The notes under the pieces were generated by a model, which was not told the origin of the DNA, did no database searches, and saw only the letters and a program-made list of their open reading frames with translations. A DNA stretch of 64,000 nucleotides from Halichondria panicea (taxonomy: Eukaryota; Porifera; Demospongiae; Suberitida; Halichondriidae), in contig NC_087391.1 in NCBI RefSeq assembly GCF_963675165.1, forward strand, positions 3,522,646-3,586,645, written 5' to 3'. The translations under genes and the position numbers were made by a program. Shown in pieces: positions 1-12,200 of the stretch. Each line of letters begins with the position of its first letter. Position 1 is the first letter of the stretch.

Positions 1-124
1 ACCGTATCCCTCGTGCGGCTACGCCTCGAGGCATAAAAACTCAAAAATACACTGCATCATAACCGTATAATTCTGAAAAGGCTTCAAAAGGGCCCTCCAT
101 GAAATTAATATTTTGCACATGCTA

Positions 125-347
125 TACCGTATTACTAGAATATTTTGCGGATGAAAAACCTTTGCGAATGAGCTAAATCAGCAGAAAATTTGACTCTTTG
201 CGATCTAACTATTGCGATTTGGCAAGGATCGTTTGCATTTACTAGTAATAATTTAGGTTTTGCAATTTTATTGTTGCAAATTGATTAACCTTCGCAAAAT
301 TCGCATAATTATGTTTATTACTCGCAAAACATTCTAGTAATACGGTA
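125..347. mobile_element. Foldback MITE, family A (TACCGTATTACTAGAAT ends)
   Basis: The left end reads TACCGTATTACTAGAAT and the right end is its inverted complement, with further pairing inward through the motif TTTGCG. The element is about 220 bases and has no coding capacity. A second, diverged copy lies at 53268-53457 in the opposite orientation. It sits in a midasin intron. The class (MITE) is inferred from the terminal inverted repeats and size; no target-site duplication was established. Confidence 0.75.
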
Positions 348-457
348 TATACGATTATGTTTCGGCCTTTAGTGAAAAATGGGCCTAGGAACTGGGAAAT
401 AGTACAAATATAATACCGGTATGATATTATAGCATATGCATGTACCAGAATACTTAC

Positions 458-3400
458 TGAGAGCTGATTCCACAGAGTGTGACATCAGTTTCAAAAGTTT
501 TTTCCAATTTTGTTTACTGTATGTTTCCTGGAATGGACTTGCCAGTTTTTTCAGAATCTAGCACTTATAGTTTCTTACCTGCAGGCTTGAGAGAAACGGG
601 CCATTCTGTTTTAACGAAAATGTTGCATGAAACAAAGTCTCGAACTCCGCCTTCACAGGATCTAGCAGGTGAGACAGCTGGAGTGGTTTGAACCTGGGAC
701 AAACAAAGGTCAACGTCATGTGCAGCCCGGAATGTTCAAACAGTAGTTATACTCACCCTCCTAACAAGTCAGTGCTCTCAGTTTGCTCACTCATGTTAAA
801 CACCACCAATCGATTATCTGCCGATCGGGAGAAAGCTATCACTATAGGTATGTGTGTTGGGAATTACCAACCTGTCACTTTGGAAAGATAGTTGACAACA
901 GCTGTCTTTCCTACCCCAGTTTCTCCTACCAACAATACCGGTTCATTCATCTGTACACACCTGCATACACTTTCCAGGAGGCGAAGGGATGATGATGTGT
1001 GGGCAAAGCATAATCTGCATGGTAACAATGTGAAGGCCAACACACACACAGGCACACAAATATTATTTTACTCTGGATTGAAAGGAGTCAATCTGATTAT
1101 GTTAGCCCTCCCCACAGAAAGAGTGGTTGGTGACCTCTGAACAGATGGTCTGTGACTTCTACACAGTTGCTCGATCTGCCAAAAAATGTAACACCAAGAA
1201 CACACACGTTATAAGTCCCCATACTTTTTCTTTGCTGATTCCCCCCACTAGAGAACCAAATTGTACAGCTAATACTTCCTTATCTGGAAGACTCAAGGAA
1301 CCACACAAGCAGTCAATAACCTAATGGAGGAATGGATTTAAACACCAATGACCAATAACAAACGACAGAAATGTGCTACCTCCAGCATGAAGTCTTCCAC
1401 TGAGGTTATTCTACCATTGTATACTTGCGGGGACACTCGATCGCAAACTTTCAACAGCTGCCTATTTTCCATACAGTCACAATTATCCACACACACAGTA
1501 ATGATTAGCAAACACATACCTGATATGAACATTCATTCCTTCTACAGCAGAGAGGAGTGTCACAATAAACTGAGAGAGGTCGGGGTGCTTTGCTGCAAGT
1601 ATCTATGAATTCGGAACGACATACAATTTATGCTGTACATGACTGGCCATCAACTACAATGACTTACTTGTCCAACAGATATGCTTGAAATCGGAGATAC
1701 TTTGAAAATTGTGGAATGCTGACTCAGCAGGTGCAGCAGAGCAAATGACGAAGACAACAAGGGAGATCCATCACGAAATGTTCTGCATAAAAAAAAAACA
1801 TAATTATTGCACTGCTTTGTCTACTATCGTACAGCGGGTAATTTTTGTGCGGTAAAAATTGATTTTCGTAATTTATGAAGTTCGTTTGTTTCATTACGTG
1901 CACTGCATTTGCATGGATTTCAGGGCGCCTACATTTTCGTAGGTAAAACTTTCGTGAAAAATCAGCCTGCCCACAAAAATTAATTCGTGCAGTAGAAAAG
2001 TGTACCTACAATAGCCTCGCCCCCACTTCCTCTCCTTGTTGCCGAGACAAGAGGGCCTGGTGTACGCCAACTGCTTACGTAAGCGCTAACTATATAGTGA
2101 CAAACCCAGAATAACAACGTACAATTCAGTAAAACAATAACGTTAAAACAGACTGAAGTGGTGATCTAGTAATATATAGGACTTAAGCCAATTCATCTGT
2201 CTATAATAGCTAGCTAACTTAACTCAGTGTTCATGCAATCTATCCAATAAGTTTGTATATGCCATGCGCAAAACAGTCAGTAGCAGGACTTATTTCCTCT
2301 CTTCCACGCCTAGCTGCGTAGGAGGTAATTTGTGCCATAATGCTACAGCTAGGTGCCACCATAATTAGCAATAATTATTTAAAATTAAAAGAGGATAGAC
2401 ATGTTACCAAAAATGTGATGTTAAGAGAGGAAATACGAGCAGCCACAATGAGGTAGTAGAGGCCGGATCTAGCCTCCTTCGCAGCCTCTCCTTTTTCTGT
2501 TCTTTATCACAGAAGAGAAAATTGGAGGAACAAAGAAAGAAAGAAGGAAGCGACAAAGAAAAAGGAGAGTCTGCCTTGCTAAGTCGCGTGATCCCCTACT
2601 GACGTAGACAAAATTTAACAAGTGTGGGCGAGAGAAAACCTCAATAACTGTCCTCCCACACAGTACTTGGAGCGTATTTACCAGGAACATAATGAATCTG
2701 TTATGAACAGTACAGTAGAGTCAGCCTTCGTGAGACCTTTAGTCAGTAGAGGAAGTATGAAAGACTAGAGTAGAGTAGACTATACTGCTGTAATAATGAA
2801 AGCACCGCGGGTGCTGATGCCTCGGTGGAGATGCCAAAGCTACATAACATAAAGCTACTAGAGTCTAATAGCTTTTATACACATGACATGATGAACAATT
2901 AATTTTGCTGCATGCAAACTCAAGGAGTGGGTAATGATCAACCATGATTGTTGTTAAAAACGATCGATGCCAAAAGTTCAAGTCTAAAATTAATGGCTGC
3001 ATTAGCAGAGCCTTGCAGCTCTCTTCTCACTCTTGCAGCTACCAATAGCTAGCGTTCTAGTGCAGAGCTAACTACTAAGTAGAGTAGCAACACTCGGTAA
3101 ACAAGTTTGGCTACGTGCTCTTCTGAAAAGGCTGCAATGGCATTCCAAGTAAGCAAAACTAGGCATAACTCGAGAATGAAGCATTATTTTGCAAATCCAC
3201 GAATTAAAATCCAAGTAAACATGACTAGAAGCCTATAGAAACTCTTACTTGCACTTGATTCATCCTTGAGCAGCTGTAGCAGTCTACACAGACAGACAGA
3301 CACACACACAGACACACAAACACACTACCGTATACCTCGCTTGCGCATGCGCACCGAGGCATAATTATATCTACTAGTCAAGTGGGTCTGTTCTGAACTC

Positions 3401-5725
3401 AGGAAAAAAACTGAGCTAAATTTAGATCTAGATCTAGATCTTTAGTCTTTACTAGGTAAGCCCTCGTCTACGACCGAGGGCTTACCTCGTAAAGACTAAA
3501 GATCTTGGTTTACTATCTACGATGCTAACAGCTTTTATGTTAGAGTTTGCAATGCGTAGGCATGCTGTAGCTATTTGCTCTGTCAGGCTCCGCCCAGCTA
3601 GTGATTTCCCACGTTCATTTTCACTCGTCTACCACTCGTCTACCGTCACGCGACTTAGCAAGACAGGCTCTCCTTTTTCTTTGTCTCTTCCTTCTTTCTT
3701 TCTTTGTTTCTCCAATTAGTCCCGTATTTTATCTTATTGAACTATGACAAAGAACAGAAAAAGGAGAGGCTGCGAAGGAGGCTAGGCCAGATCATGGCTG
3801 GTGTGTTAATGAACATGGGTAAAATGACCTTCACAAAAGTAGGTCTGTTCAGTCGCAAAGACAACTGTTGTGTTTCATCGCCTTATAGTATAGTCATGCA
3901 GTATATAATCAATCAGGCGCAAGCACTGAGGCATATACGGTATAGCGAGACATTTTCGAGGGGATTAAAAAATGTTCACTGTTTTCGTGGGTGCTACAAT
4001 CCTACACGAAAATTGATTAATTACAGTTATCTGATGTAAGGTGCAACGATTGAAGGCGTGGCCGGGGAGCTAGTGTTTCCGGTAAGCAATCAACTCGTGT
4101 ATTTAACGAAATGATTTTAGAGGCCATTCCAATGAATTTAAGCGCTATACGCCATATTTGCAACCGCTCAGTGTAACAGTGCATTATAATTATAGTACGT
4201 AAGACTTCCATGCATGCACATACACAAAAGATGAAACTGTTCAACATGAACTGCAGTATATGCACACTATGTACCGTATACCGGGTATATTTCGAGGGTA
4301 TAAATGTTCGTGGTTTTCGCGGCCTAGGCAGAACCGCACATTTATAACCGCGAATTTAATATTGCATGCATGCATGCTGCAAAAAGAGCGCTATTCCACG
4401 AAAATTAAATCCGCGAAAACCTTTCTAAAGGCATTTCCGCGAAAATTTTTACCCTCGAAATATACCCGCTATACGGTATTTGTAACACATAATTATGCAC
4501 ATGGTCTAGGCAAAAGGTATAAACTTCTATATTAGCTAGCTACCAACCTTTGAGTGAGCAACAACTTGAAGCCTGGAGCTGCTATGATAGGTCGTGTGTA
4601 CCCAGGAATCATTAACTCCCTAGTTTTGATGAGCGGCAGCAAGAGACCAAGCTGAAGTGAATGGCACAGATTATACCATGATACCTACCATTGATTTTTT
4701 TATCAACAGCTTTACTAATTAATTTTCACAATACTTAATTAACAGATGCAGACAGCGTTACATTAAAGGAGAGGGGCCAGTCATGGAGCAAGCATGCATA
4801 CACTAGTACTGGATATAAACCATGACTAGCAGAGCAACAAATGTTCTTTATTTTGTTTAATGGCTGCTAGGAACAAAACTGACCACATCAGGCGTAGCCA
4901 GATCAATGTCTTCCATCAACAGCCACAGGCCACTTTCAACAGCCTGAGGACATACATACATACATACATACATAGAGGAAGGGACCGGACCATCAAACCT
5001 TAGTTAAAGGACCGGGCTTCCACACAAACTCCCCAGGATACGAGGTAGAGGTGAATGTACCGAGAAGAACCTACGTGAATTCAGATACTACTAGTTATGG
5101 GTTTAGCACTGTCACCTGAGGTGCAAAATCTTCAGCGAGGGCTGTGGTTGCATGTATTATAATTATAATGTATGTCTTGTGAATAGAATAACAGTTTTTC
5201 AATGCGATGATTGTCGAACACATAATAATTTTTGCTGCTACTATAAACCACAGCCGCACTACTTCAATGGGGAAATATTTGCAACATAGCGCTACATGTA
5301 CATGCATGTACATCACAGTCAGTCCCAGGGAGAATTAATCTAAATCCCTATGTAACTATAAATTCGGTGCAGTTTCCTAAAAAATTACAATCACATGCAG
5401 GTACATACCTTGGAGTCAATCTGCTCTCCTAAATGAACAACCATTAGCTCGTGTTGCTGCAGCTGTGCAAGTGCCTGTATCAGCGTCGTCTTGCCGCATC
5501 CACTAGGCCCCTCCAATACAACACACGAATCCGCACTCTCCACTACCACTGAGAGATCACACAGCAACTGCTGGACACACTCTGGGAACTACAAGACATG
5601 CACAAGATAAGTTAAGCAATTATTACCTTTAAAAATCTTATAATTATTATTATTGTGTGAATATTAATTTTATTATCAGAATTACCTCGTTTACATCGTC
5701 TTTGGTTAATATAAGTCGTCTTTCC
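458..5725 (-). CDS. MDN1: Midasin (MDN1), N-terminal part, AAA1-AAA2, partial
   Basis: Midasin is the giant dynein-like AAA ATPase that removes assembly factors from pre-60S ribosomes in the nucleolus and nucleoplasm. Fourteen exons read in order on the minus strand: 5686-5725, 5409-5588, 4999-5070, 4884-4943, 4548-4651, 1668-1782, 1520-1602, 1380-1461, 1225-1320, 1072-1175, 872-1014, 757-817, 579-693 and 458-527. AAA1 shows Walker A GPSGCGKT, the segment YPGEFVWKPG, and Walker B LLMEDID. AAA2 shows Walker A GETGVGKT followed by FNMSEQTESTDLLGG. The order and spacing match animal midasin. Splice phases agree where checked. The gene continues past base 1 (most AAA units and the MIDAS domain lie outside). 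About 300 N-terminal residues expected before AAA1 were not located. A 2.8-kb intron (1783-4547) carries mobile DNA. Confidence 0.93.
1820..2010. mobile_element. Foldback MITE fragment, family B
   Basis: An AGCGGGTAATTTTTGTG end and interior TTTCGT/ACGAAA stretches resemble the family B elements at 4272-4478 and 39220-39428. It lies in the large midasin intron. The right end is degraded, so the boundaries are approximate. Confidence 0.45.
2462..3790. repeat. Composite repeat bounded by ~150-base inverted arms
   Basis: Bases 2462-2610 and 3650-3790 are inverted copies of each other: GCCTCCTTCGCAGCCTCTCC on one side and its complement on the other, plus a purine/pyrimidine-rich GAAAGAAAGAAGG block. 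Between them lie a segment at 2790-3365 related to the 30.9-32.5 kb repeats, a (CAGA)n microsatellite near 3290-3325, and a near-perfect hairpin at 3440-3507 with arms of about 30 bases (GATCTTTAGTCTTTAC and its complement). No transposase was seen. This is probably a non-autonomous element with nested insertions, inside the midasin intron. Confidence 0.6.
3936..4020. mobile_element. Half copy of family B foldback element
   Basis: One end (TACGGTATAGCGAGACATTTTCG) is followed by CGTGGG and ACGAAAATT motifs typical of family B, without the matching second end. It is called a fragment. Confidence 0.4.
4272..4478. mobile_element. Foldback MITE, family B (TACCGTATA..GGGTATATTTCG ends)
   Basis: The left end TACCGTATACCGGGTATATT is mirrored by the right end ATACCCGCTATACGGTA. 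Pairing continues inward through TTTCGAGGGTA and CGCGAAAA motifs, giving an almost complete hairpin of about 205 bases. It lies in the midasin intron just downstream of the exon ending at 4548. Related copies are at 27354-27585 and 39220-39428. Confidence 0.75.
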
Positions 5726-7375
5726 CTATAAATTGAAGTATAAATAAAAATAATAGGCTAGGTTTTGCTACAGCACAGCAACATTCGCAAAGAATGTAGA
5801 TTTGACCATGCATTTCTAAAGAAAGATTCATTCCCGTACATTTATAAACAAAGAGGGAATGTGGATTTGTATAATTGCTCTCTGATGCATGTACATAAAC
5901 GAAGATGAACGAACAGGCCTCTTTTAAGAATTTTCATGGATATTAATTTCTACTATTCCTGCAAATAAGAGTAAAATCGCAAAAATGTGTACTCGCAGAT
6001 AATTGGAAAATGCAATTAAAACCGCTTGCGAGAACTTAGAAACAACTAATTTTACAATTTGAGCAGTTAATTTAAATACCAGCAAAACAGTGAAATCAGA
6101 CAAATTAATCTTACCTGTGAAAATAATTCACCTTAAGGTAAATAACTTCTTGTTTGTTACTTACTTTTGTTTATTATTATGCCTCGAGAGATAAATTATT
6201 ATGGCGACTTAAGCTGACTGTGTGTGTCCAGCTGTAACTGCTCGATAAAAACTAACAGTTTCTATAGGCTTCTAGCCACGTTCTTGATTTGTGGATTTGC
6301 ACTCTAAAACTAAGTTATAATTAGTCTCTTCAGAATCGTTCAAGGAATCATCTGTTTGCACAAAGTTTCGATTCAACATAATGAGTAAATTAGCTACACT
6401 AACAAGAGTCAGAAAAAGAGCTGTACAGCGGTTTTCAGCTAGAGTTATTGCATCTACAATGTCTAGAGCGGAAGTACTTGTAACATTAATCACGAGTCAG
6501 GCTTTACTCATATATTTTCGTGGTTGCTGCTTGAACTGCAGGTGAAGGTAGTCGTCAATAATCACATGAATACACTTTAGTTTAACACTACGATTGCTAT
6601 CAAGACAAGGAATAAAAAAAAGGCAAGTGCAGCAACAACTCGGAAGTTTAATTGTGACTAATCTAAGTTTCTGGCTCATTGCTTCATAGTCTCGCGAGCA
6701 GACGTGGGAGGGAGGGAACGTCTGGTCACTATTGCAGCAATTCCGTGGACCCCTGCCAGAATGTTGGCAGTGCCAATCAGATTTGCCCACGTCATAGTGG
6801 GCGGTAACACCCCGTATATTTTCCTATTATAGCATAAAATGAACGTGAAAAGAAGGATTATTGACTCTAGCAAAGGCTAATTTTAGTGTTGAACCATACC
6901 TGGCTGCGAATGAACTCAGTTACAAGGAGCTCAGACCAAGCAAGAGCTAGCTAGCTGCGAATGAAAATATTTTCTACATGTGAATTTGGTTAAATGTAAT
7001 TAACAAATATCTTGCACGTGTGACTACATTCCTCAGTGCCATGGAATTGCTGCAATAGTGACCAGACGTTCCCTCTAGGACAAGTCTGCTCGCGAGACTA
7101 ATTGCTTCATTGCTTCTAGTATGACTATGCTACTCAGTTTCTAGTTTCACTGGGTATTTTTAGCATCATTTACTACTACTTATGGAGTGCTAAAATCGGA
7201 TGCAGTCTTTTGGCTTAGCTGGATAGCTACTGTTCTCTGCAAGTTTCCGTATATCACTCCATGCACACAAATTTCCTCCGTAAAACATTATGACCCATGT
7301 CCAACCTCCATTGTAGTAAAACATGCAATCTGGCTGTAACCACAAAGCTAATGAAAGCACCGCATGACATGACTA

Positions 7376-8167
7376 GAAGCAAGAGTAGATAAGAGTAAGA
7401 GTGAAGTGTTGAACTGCTGTAGTAATTGTGGAACCGCATTTGCCTTGACATGCGTCATCACTATTAGAGTGCTGTTAAGTAAACAAACTGTGGTCTGTGG
7501 TTTGTAGCACTGAACTGTGCAATCACAGCATGTGCGGTTTCTGGAAAGTGTTGCTAACATAACTAACCAGTACTGATTACTATCAAGTGATGCCGAAGGA
7601 GCAGGAAATTGCTGTTACAGCTGTTTGCATAGACCTTGCAAAATACTAAAGCATTACCACAAACCACCATACAATGTTGCTATGCAAACAATTAGAACTA
7701 GACTATGGGAACTCATGAACAGTGGGGATCTACCAATTACCGCTTTATGATGAGACTTGCATGCTGTTCACACTGCTTTCCATACATGCAGTGGACAGAT
7801 TAGTAGCTATACAGGTATATCTGCTGGTATATGCAAGCTATAGTCCCAGCCCATTCTCCACTTCAAATCCTCACCATAATTTGTATGTGAGTTTCCATAC
7901 CACCAAGAGTAGATAAGAGCATCTACCATTGATACCACCTTATAGCTGGTAATTTTCGAGGATCTCGCAGATTACCCATTTTTGTGAAAATGTTATACTT
8001 CAAAAAGTACAGTACATTCATACAAGTTCTGGAAGCCATCATTGCTCAGGCTACATGTTGTTAGCATAGCAACATTGTATGGTGGTTTTGTGGTAATGAT
8101 AAGGATTTAGTATTTTGCAAGGTCTATGCAAACAGCTGTACTAGCAGTTCAACACTTACTCTTATCT
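7376..8167. mobile_element. Non-autonomous element with long inverted ends
   Basis: The left end contains GATAAGAGTAAGAG..TGTTGAACTGCT and the right end its complement AGCAGTTCAACACTTACTCTTATC. A second inverted pair of about 80 bases lies inside: 7606-7690 against 8060-8142 (CATACAATGTTGCTATGC and its complement). There is no transposase frame. The length is about 790 bases. It abuts the family H repeat that begins near 8160. Confidence 0.6.
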
Positions 8168-8591
8168 GCATGCGCATTACATACACGAAATAATTAAAGG
8201 GTGTGTCCAAAGAGATCAATTTCACAAATGGCTACTGCTAGCTAGCTGTTTTAACAGATATTTTCTGAGTGTTGTAGCTAACAAAAAGCTAGCACTTTAG
8301 TGCAAGGCTAACTCATATGTTGAATAGAAAGTTTGTGCGAACAGATGATGCTATGAAAGATTCTGAAGAGACTGCAAAAGCCTTCAATGTGAGTCAAACT
8401 TGCCATAACTCGAGAAAGAAGCTTTAGTTTGCTAATCCATAAATCAAAATCCAAGAGAACGTGGCTAGAAGCCTATAGAAGCTGTTAGTTTTCGTCGCAT
8501 TACAACCGTTGAGCAGTTACAGTTGGAACAGACACACACACACACAGTCAGCTTTACCGTATCCCTCGTGCGGCTACGCCTCGAGGCATGA
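8160..8591 (+). repeat. Family H interspersed repeat, near-intact copy 1
   Basis: It is almost identical over about 430 bases to 41885-42352. It begins near GCATGCGCATTACAT, includes GGGTGTGTCCAAAGAGATC and GAAGCCTATAGAAGC, passes a (CA)n stretch, and ends with the fixed tail ACCGTATCCCTCGTGCGGCT plus ACGCCTCGAGGCAT. The tail alone is found at bases 1-36. Partial minus copies are at 6178-6306 and 23984-24070, and a diverged plus copy at 2970-3365. Non-coding; SINE-like or MITE-like behaviour is inference. Confidence 0.75.
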
Positions 8592-9201
8592 TAATATTCA
8601 TAGCTGCTATCAGCGTGTTACATAATCCAGCAAGACAAATCCTGACATAAGTTTGAAACACGACCTCCCGTCAGGGAAGGTCGGGCCACACCCAACTACA
8701 TATACATTACACAGTACATGAAGACACTGCGAACTCGCTGGGGTACTCAAAGTCAAATTTAATATGTTGGTGTTGATATTAAATGCACCTTTCATGTTGC
8801 TGTTTCTGTCCAGAGCAGGATATGATTAACTCTAGATCTGATAACGTCTGTGTTGGATATAATCAAGGTATGCATCATATTTATGTATATGAACTTACTT
8901 CCACCTTATCTTCCATATTAATTCATCTCTTTCAGACAACGTTTACAAATGTAGATAGAACACTTTTTAGTCCACGTGGTCACACTAGGATCTAGACCAC
9001 GTGGAAAATGAAGGGATTCATAATCCGAAGGAGGGGCTGCGACAAATGAAAGGTCACAACATGTCATCGTACGTACCCGTACCCACATCATCACACTGTC
9101 TAGTAGTACGTACATGTATTAAACACGTCCGTATTATATGTACGTAGACAGACACTGCGAACTCGCTGAGGATCAAGTTCTAAGCAACATTAAACTGCAA
9201 A

Positions 9202-12200
9202 ATGAGTAATGTACAGGTTGCAGTGAGAGTAAGACCTCTAAACAGGAGGTAAGTGGCCCTTTAATAATAGGCTAGCAACTGCCTTTCTGTAGCTGTATAC
9301 TACTCTCAGTGCAGTATCTATGTTTTATCCCTAGGCCCTGGCCCAGAAGTACATTTTATAGTTCATAGCTTAACTAGCCTTAAACTAGATCACGTATGTC
9401 TATTATGTATCTGTCACACAATGTTTGAGTGGATTGTAAATATCAGGGAGATCGACAACCAGTCAGCTATTGTGGTGGAAATGAAGGACAAGTCTACTAC
9501 CCTGTTTAAGGTACTGCAGCTAGCTACATGTGATTACTTTGCACCAAAAGTGTAGCAGCTTGTACGTACATTGTTTTCCTACGGTTGAAAAATACATGTA
9601 CTTGTGCTAGCCAATTATGTTTGCGTGACTCAAACTCAAACCAGTATTCCACTGGTACTCGTAGTGAAAAAAGTATTGCTTCTTACTGTGTGCATGCATC
9701 GTTTTCCTAGACGGTGGACGGCGTGGTAGTTGGGGAAACCAGAGATGACTCTAAGGAGTTCAAGTATGACCACTCTTTCTGGTCAGTGGACGACAAGGAC
9801 ACCCACTTCATCACTCAAGAACAGGTTGGTGCATGGTATACAGTGGCGGATCCATAAATTATAGGGCGAGTAGTTTCCCCACGCAGAGCATGAATGTTGA
9901 GGTTTCGCCCACATGGATGTGGGAAATCCCCATATATTGCAGAGTTTGCAACGCGATCAGTGTAGAAATAAGTATAGAAGCAGCCACTGCTTGTAGCTAG
10001 CTTCTGTCATTCTAGAGTGCATGATATTACTATATGCATAGGTGAAATAATTTTAACTGTAAATGACTGTAGATTGCTAAAAATCAATTCTAACATTCTG
10101 ATCAAAGGTGGTTCCTTTGCACCCTTGGGATCTCCCCTGGATCTGCCACTGGTATACTTAGTTACTGAAAACTGAAAATAACAAACAACAAAGAAACATA
10201 TACGAACGATCTAACTTTTGCCATACATGTACATAGGTGTACCACAACCTTGGCAAGTCTGTATTGGAGTCTGCATTCCAAGGCTACAATGCGTGTATGT
10301 TTGCATATGGACAAACTGGATCAGGCAAGACTTTCACCATGATGGGCTCAGAGGTTAGTCAAATTAATTTGCAGGGAACATAAAAATTATGCTCATTGTA
10401 TGTAAGGTGCTATCGCCATGCATGTAGCGGTGTTAATGATCGTATTATTATATAGTAGTATATTACACACATGTAACTTATATGTTGTACAGGAATTGCC
10501 TGGGCTGATTCCAAGAATTTGTCAGGTAAGCCTGCTCAAAATATTCTATACACGTCTGATTTTCTGAATGCACTCTTCCCTATAATTTCTAGAACCTATT
10601 TGCGAGAACAGAAGCTGGTCATAAAAAGAAGGTATCGTATCGAGTGGAGGCCAGGTAATGTTTGAATTAACATACATGCATGTAGCAATCCATGCACTGT
10701 TAGCTGCAGTGTATATCACTTACGTCTGCATTAAAATGTAGTTATATGGAGATCTACAATGAGAGGGTGCATGACCTCCTGGAAACTAGCGTGGGTGGTC
10801 CACAGCAGCACAATCTCAAGGTCAGGGAGCACCCAAAGGATGGACCATATGTTGAAAGTATGCTGTGTGTGTATAAACGTGCATGTTGTTGTGGTGTGAA
10901 TGGTATTTTAACGATTGTGAATATTATTATGTTCAAGACCGTTTCTCGTGCACACCTACTACATGTACGTACATGCAGGTCTCAGCAAACATCTAGTGTC
11001 TGACTATGAAGCAATTCAGTCCTTAATGAGGAGGGGTAATGCACACAGGTAACGAATAATTCGTTTTGACCCTTTGTGTCTTAATTCATGGAGTGTTCTT
11101 TCTGCTGCAGGGCTACAGCTGCCACCAAGATGAATGATGTTAGCAGCAGGTCCCATGCTATCTTCACACTAGTCTTCACTCAGGTACATGATGCAGTTTA
11201 CTGTTACGTTGTAATACAATTTGGTGCAACTCACAGAATATTGTGTTAATTTTGTATTTTATTACCTATAATCACTTTGAGAGAATTCATTCTGCACATG
11301 TGATAATTGTTTTTACTTGCACCATCGTAATTATACTGAGGTGTAAGTACTATTTGTAAATTACCATTAATTTTTTCCAGGCCGTTTACAGCTCGGACCT
11401 CCCTTGTGAAACTGTCAGCAAGATCCATCTAGTAGACCTAGCTGGAAGGTATGTGAAGATTCATAGTGGATGTGGATTCATAGTGGATGTGACCCCTTTA
11501 CGCTGAACATGTGATGATAGTAGATTCATAGATTTATTATCTTTGCAGCGAGCGTGTCAGTGCTACAGGTGCTGAGGGTCTCAGACTCAAAGAGGGTGGA
11601 AACATCAACAAATCTCTTGCTTGTCTTGGAAATGTCATTTCTGCATTAGGTGTGTACAGTATTGTTAGTATATGGATGTACCATTTCAACTGACTTGTAC
11701 GCTCCACTATGGTGCATTGTATTATTAGGAAGTCATAATTACTGTTAAAGGTGGTGTGTATATACAAGCTTAGTTTGTAGTCTGCGCACTGGTTGAGAAT
11801 GTACAAGTACATGGAAATATCCTGTGCAGCTGATATGTCCAGTGGGTCAAGTCGGCAGAAGAAGAACCCATATGTTCCCTACAGAGACTCAATACTCACT
11901 TGGTTGCTCAAGGATAGCCTGGGAGGGAACTCAAAGACCATTATGATTGCCAGTGAGTGTATGCTGTTCTGCTAGAGCTAGTGTACGTGTCTGATTAATT
12001 CATGTAAAACTGGCACCCTGAGTGTGTGTTGTGTTGTACTCATGCGTCGCTGCTCAACACACACACGCTTCAGCTATTTCTCCTGCTGAGATCTGCTATG
12101 GGGAGAGTTTGAGCACACTTCGTTATGCAAGCAGAGCTAAAAACATCGTCAACAAACCTGTTGTTAATGAGGTAGCGTGTTTGTCAGTCTTCTGTGTGTA

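Larger units (their letters stand above)
5726..9201. other. Repeat-rich interval between divergent MDN1 and KIF16B
   Basis: This interval should hold the 5' end of midasin (minus strand) and the KIF16B promoter (plus). No further midasin exon was recognised with confidence; minus-strand frames at 6272-6493 and 6497-6790 are open but look like nothing known and overlap repeats. Recognised pieces are: a minus copy of the family H repeat tail at 6178-6306; an inverted pair at 6688-6752 and 7038-7100 sharing GTCTCGCGAGCAGAC; a block at 7120-7230 repeated inverted at 14430-14535; and a direct repeat of GACACTGCGAACTCGCTG at about 8722 and 9151, just upstream of KIF16B. Confidence 0.5.

Noticed and set aside
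2469-2690. Minus-strand 73-codon frame
   Set aside because: It lies entirely in one arm of the 2462/3790 inverted repeat and matches no midasin segment.
3522-4039. Plus frames of 65 and 111 codons
   Set aside because: They cover the other repeat arm and a family B fragment; low-complexity, no family resemblance.
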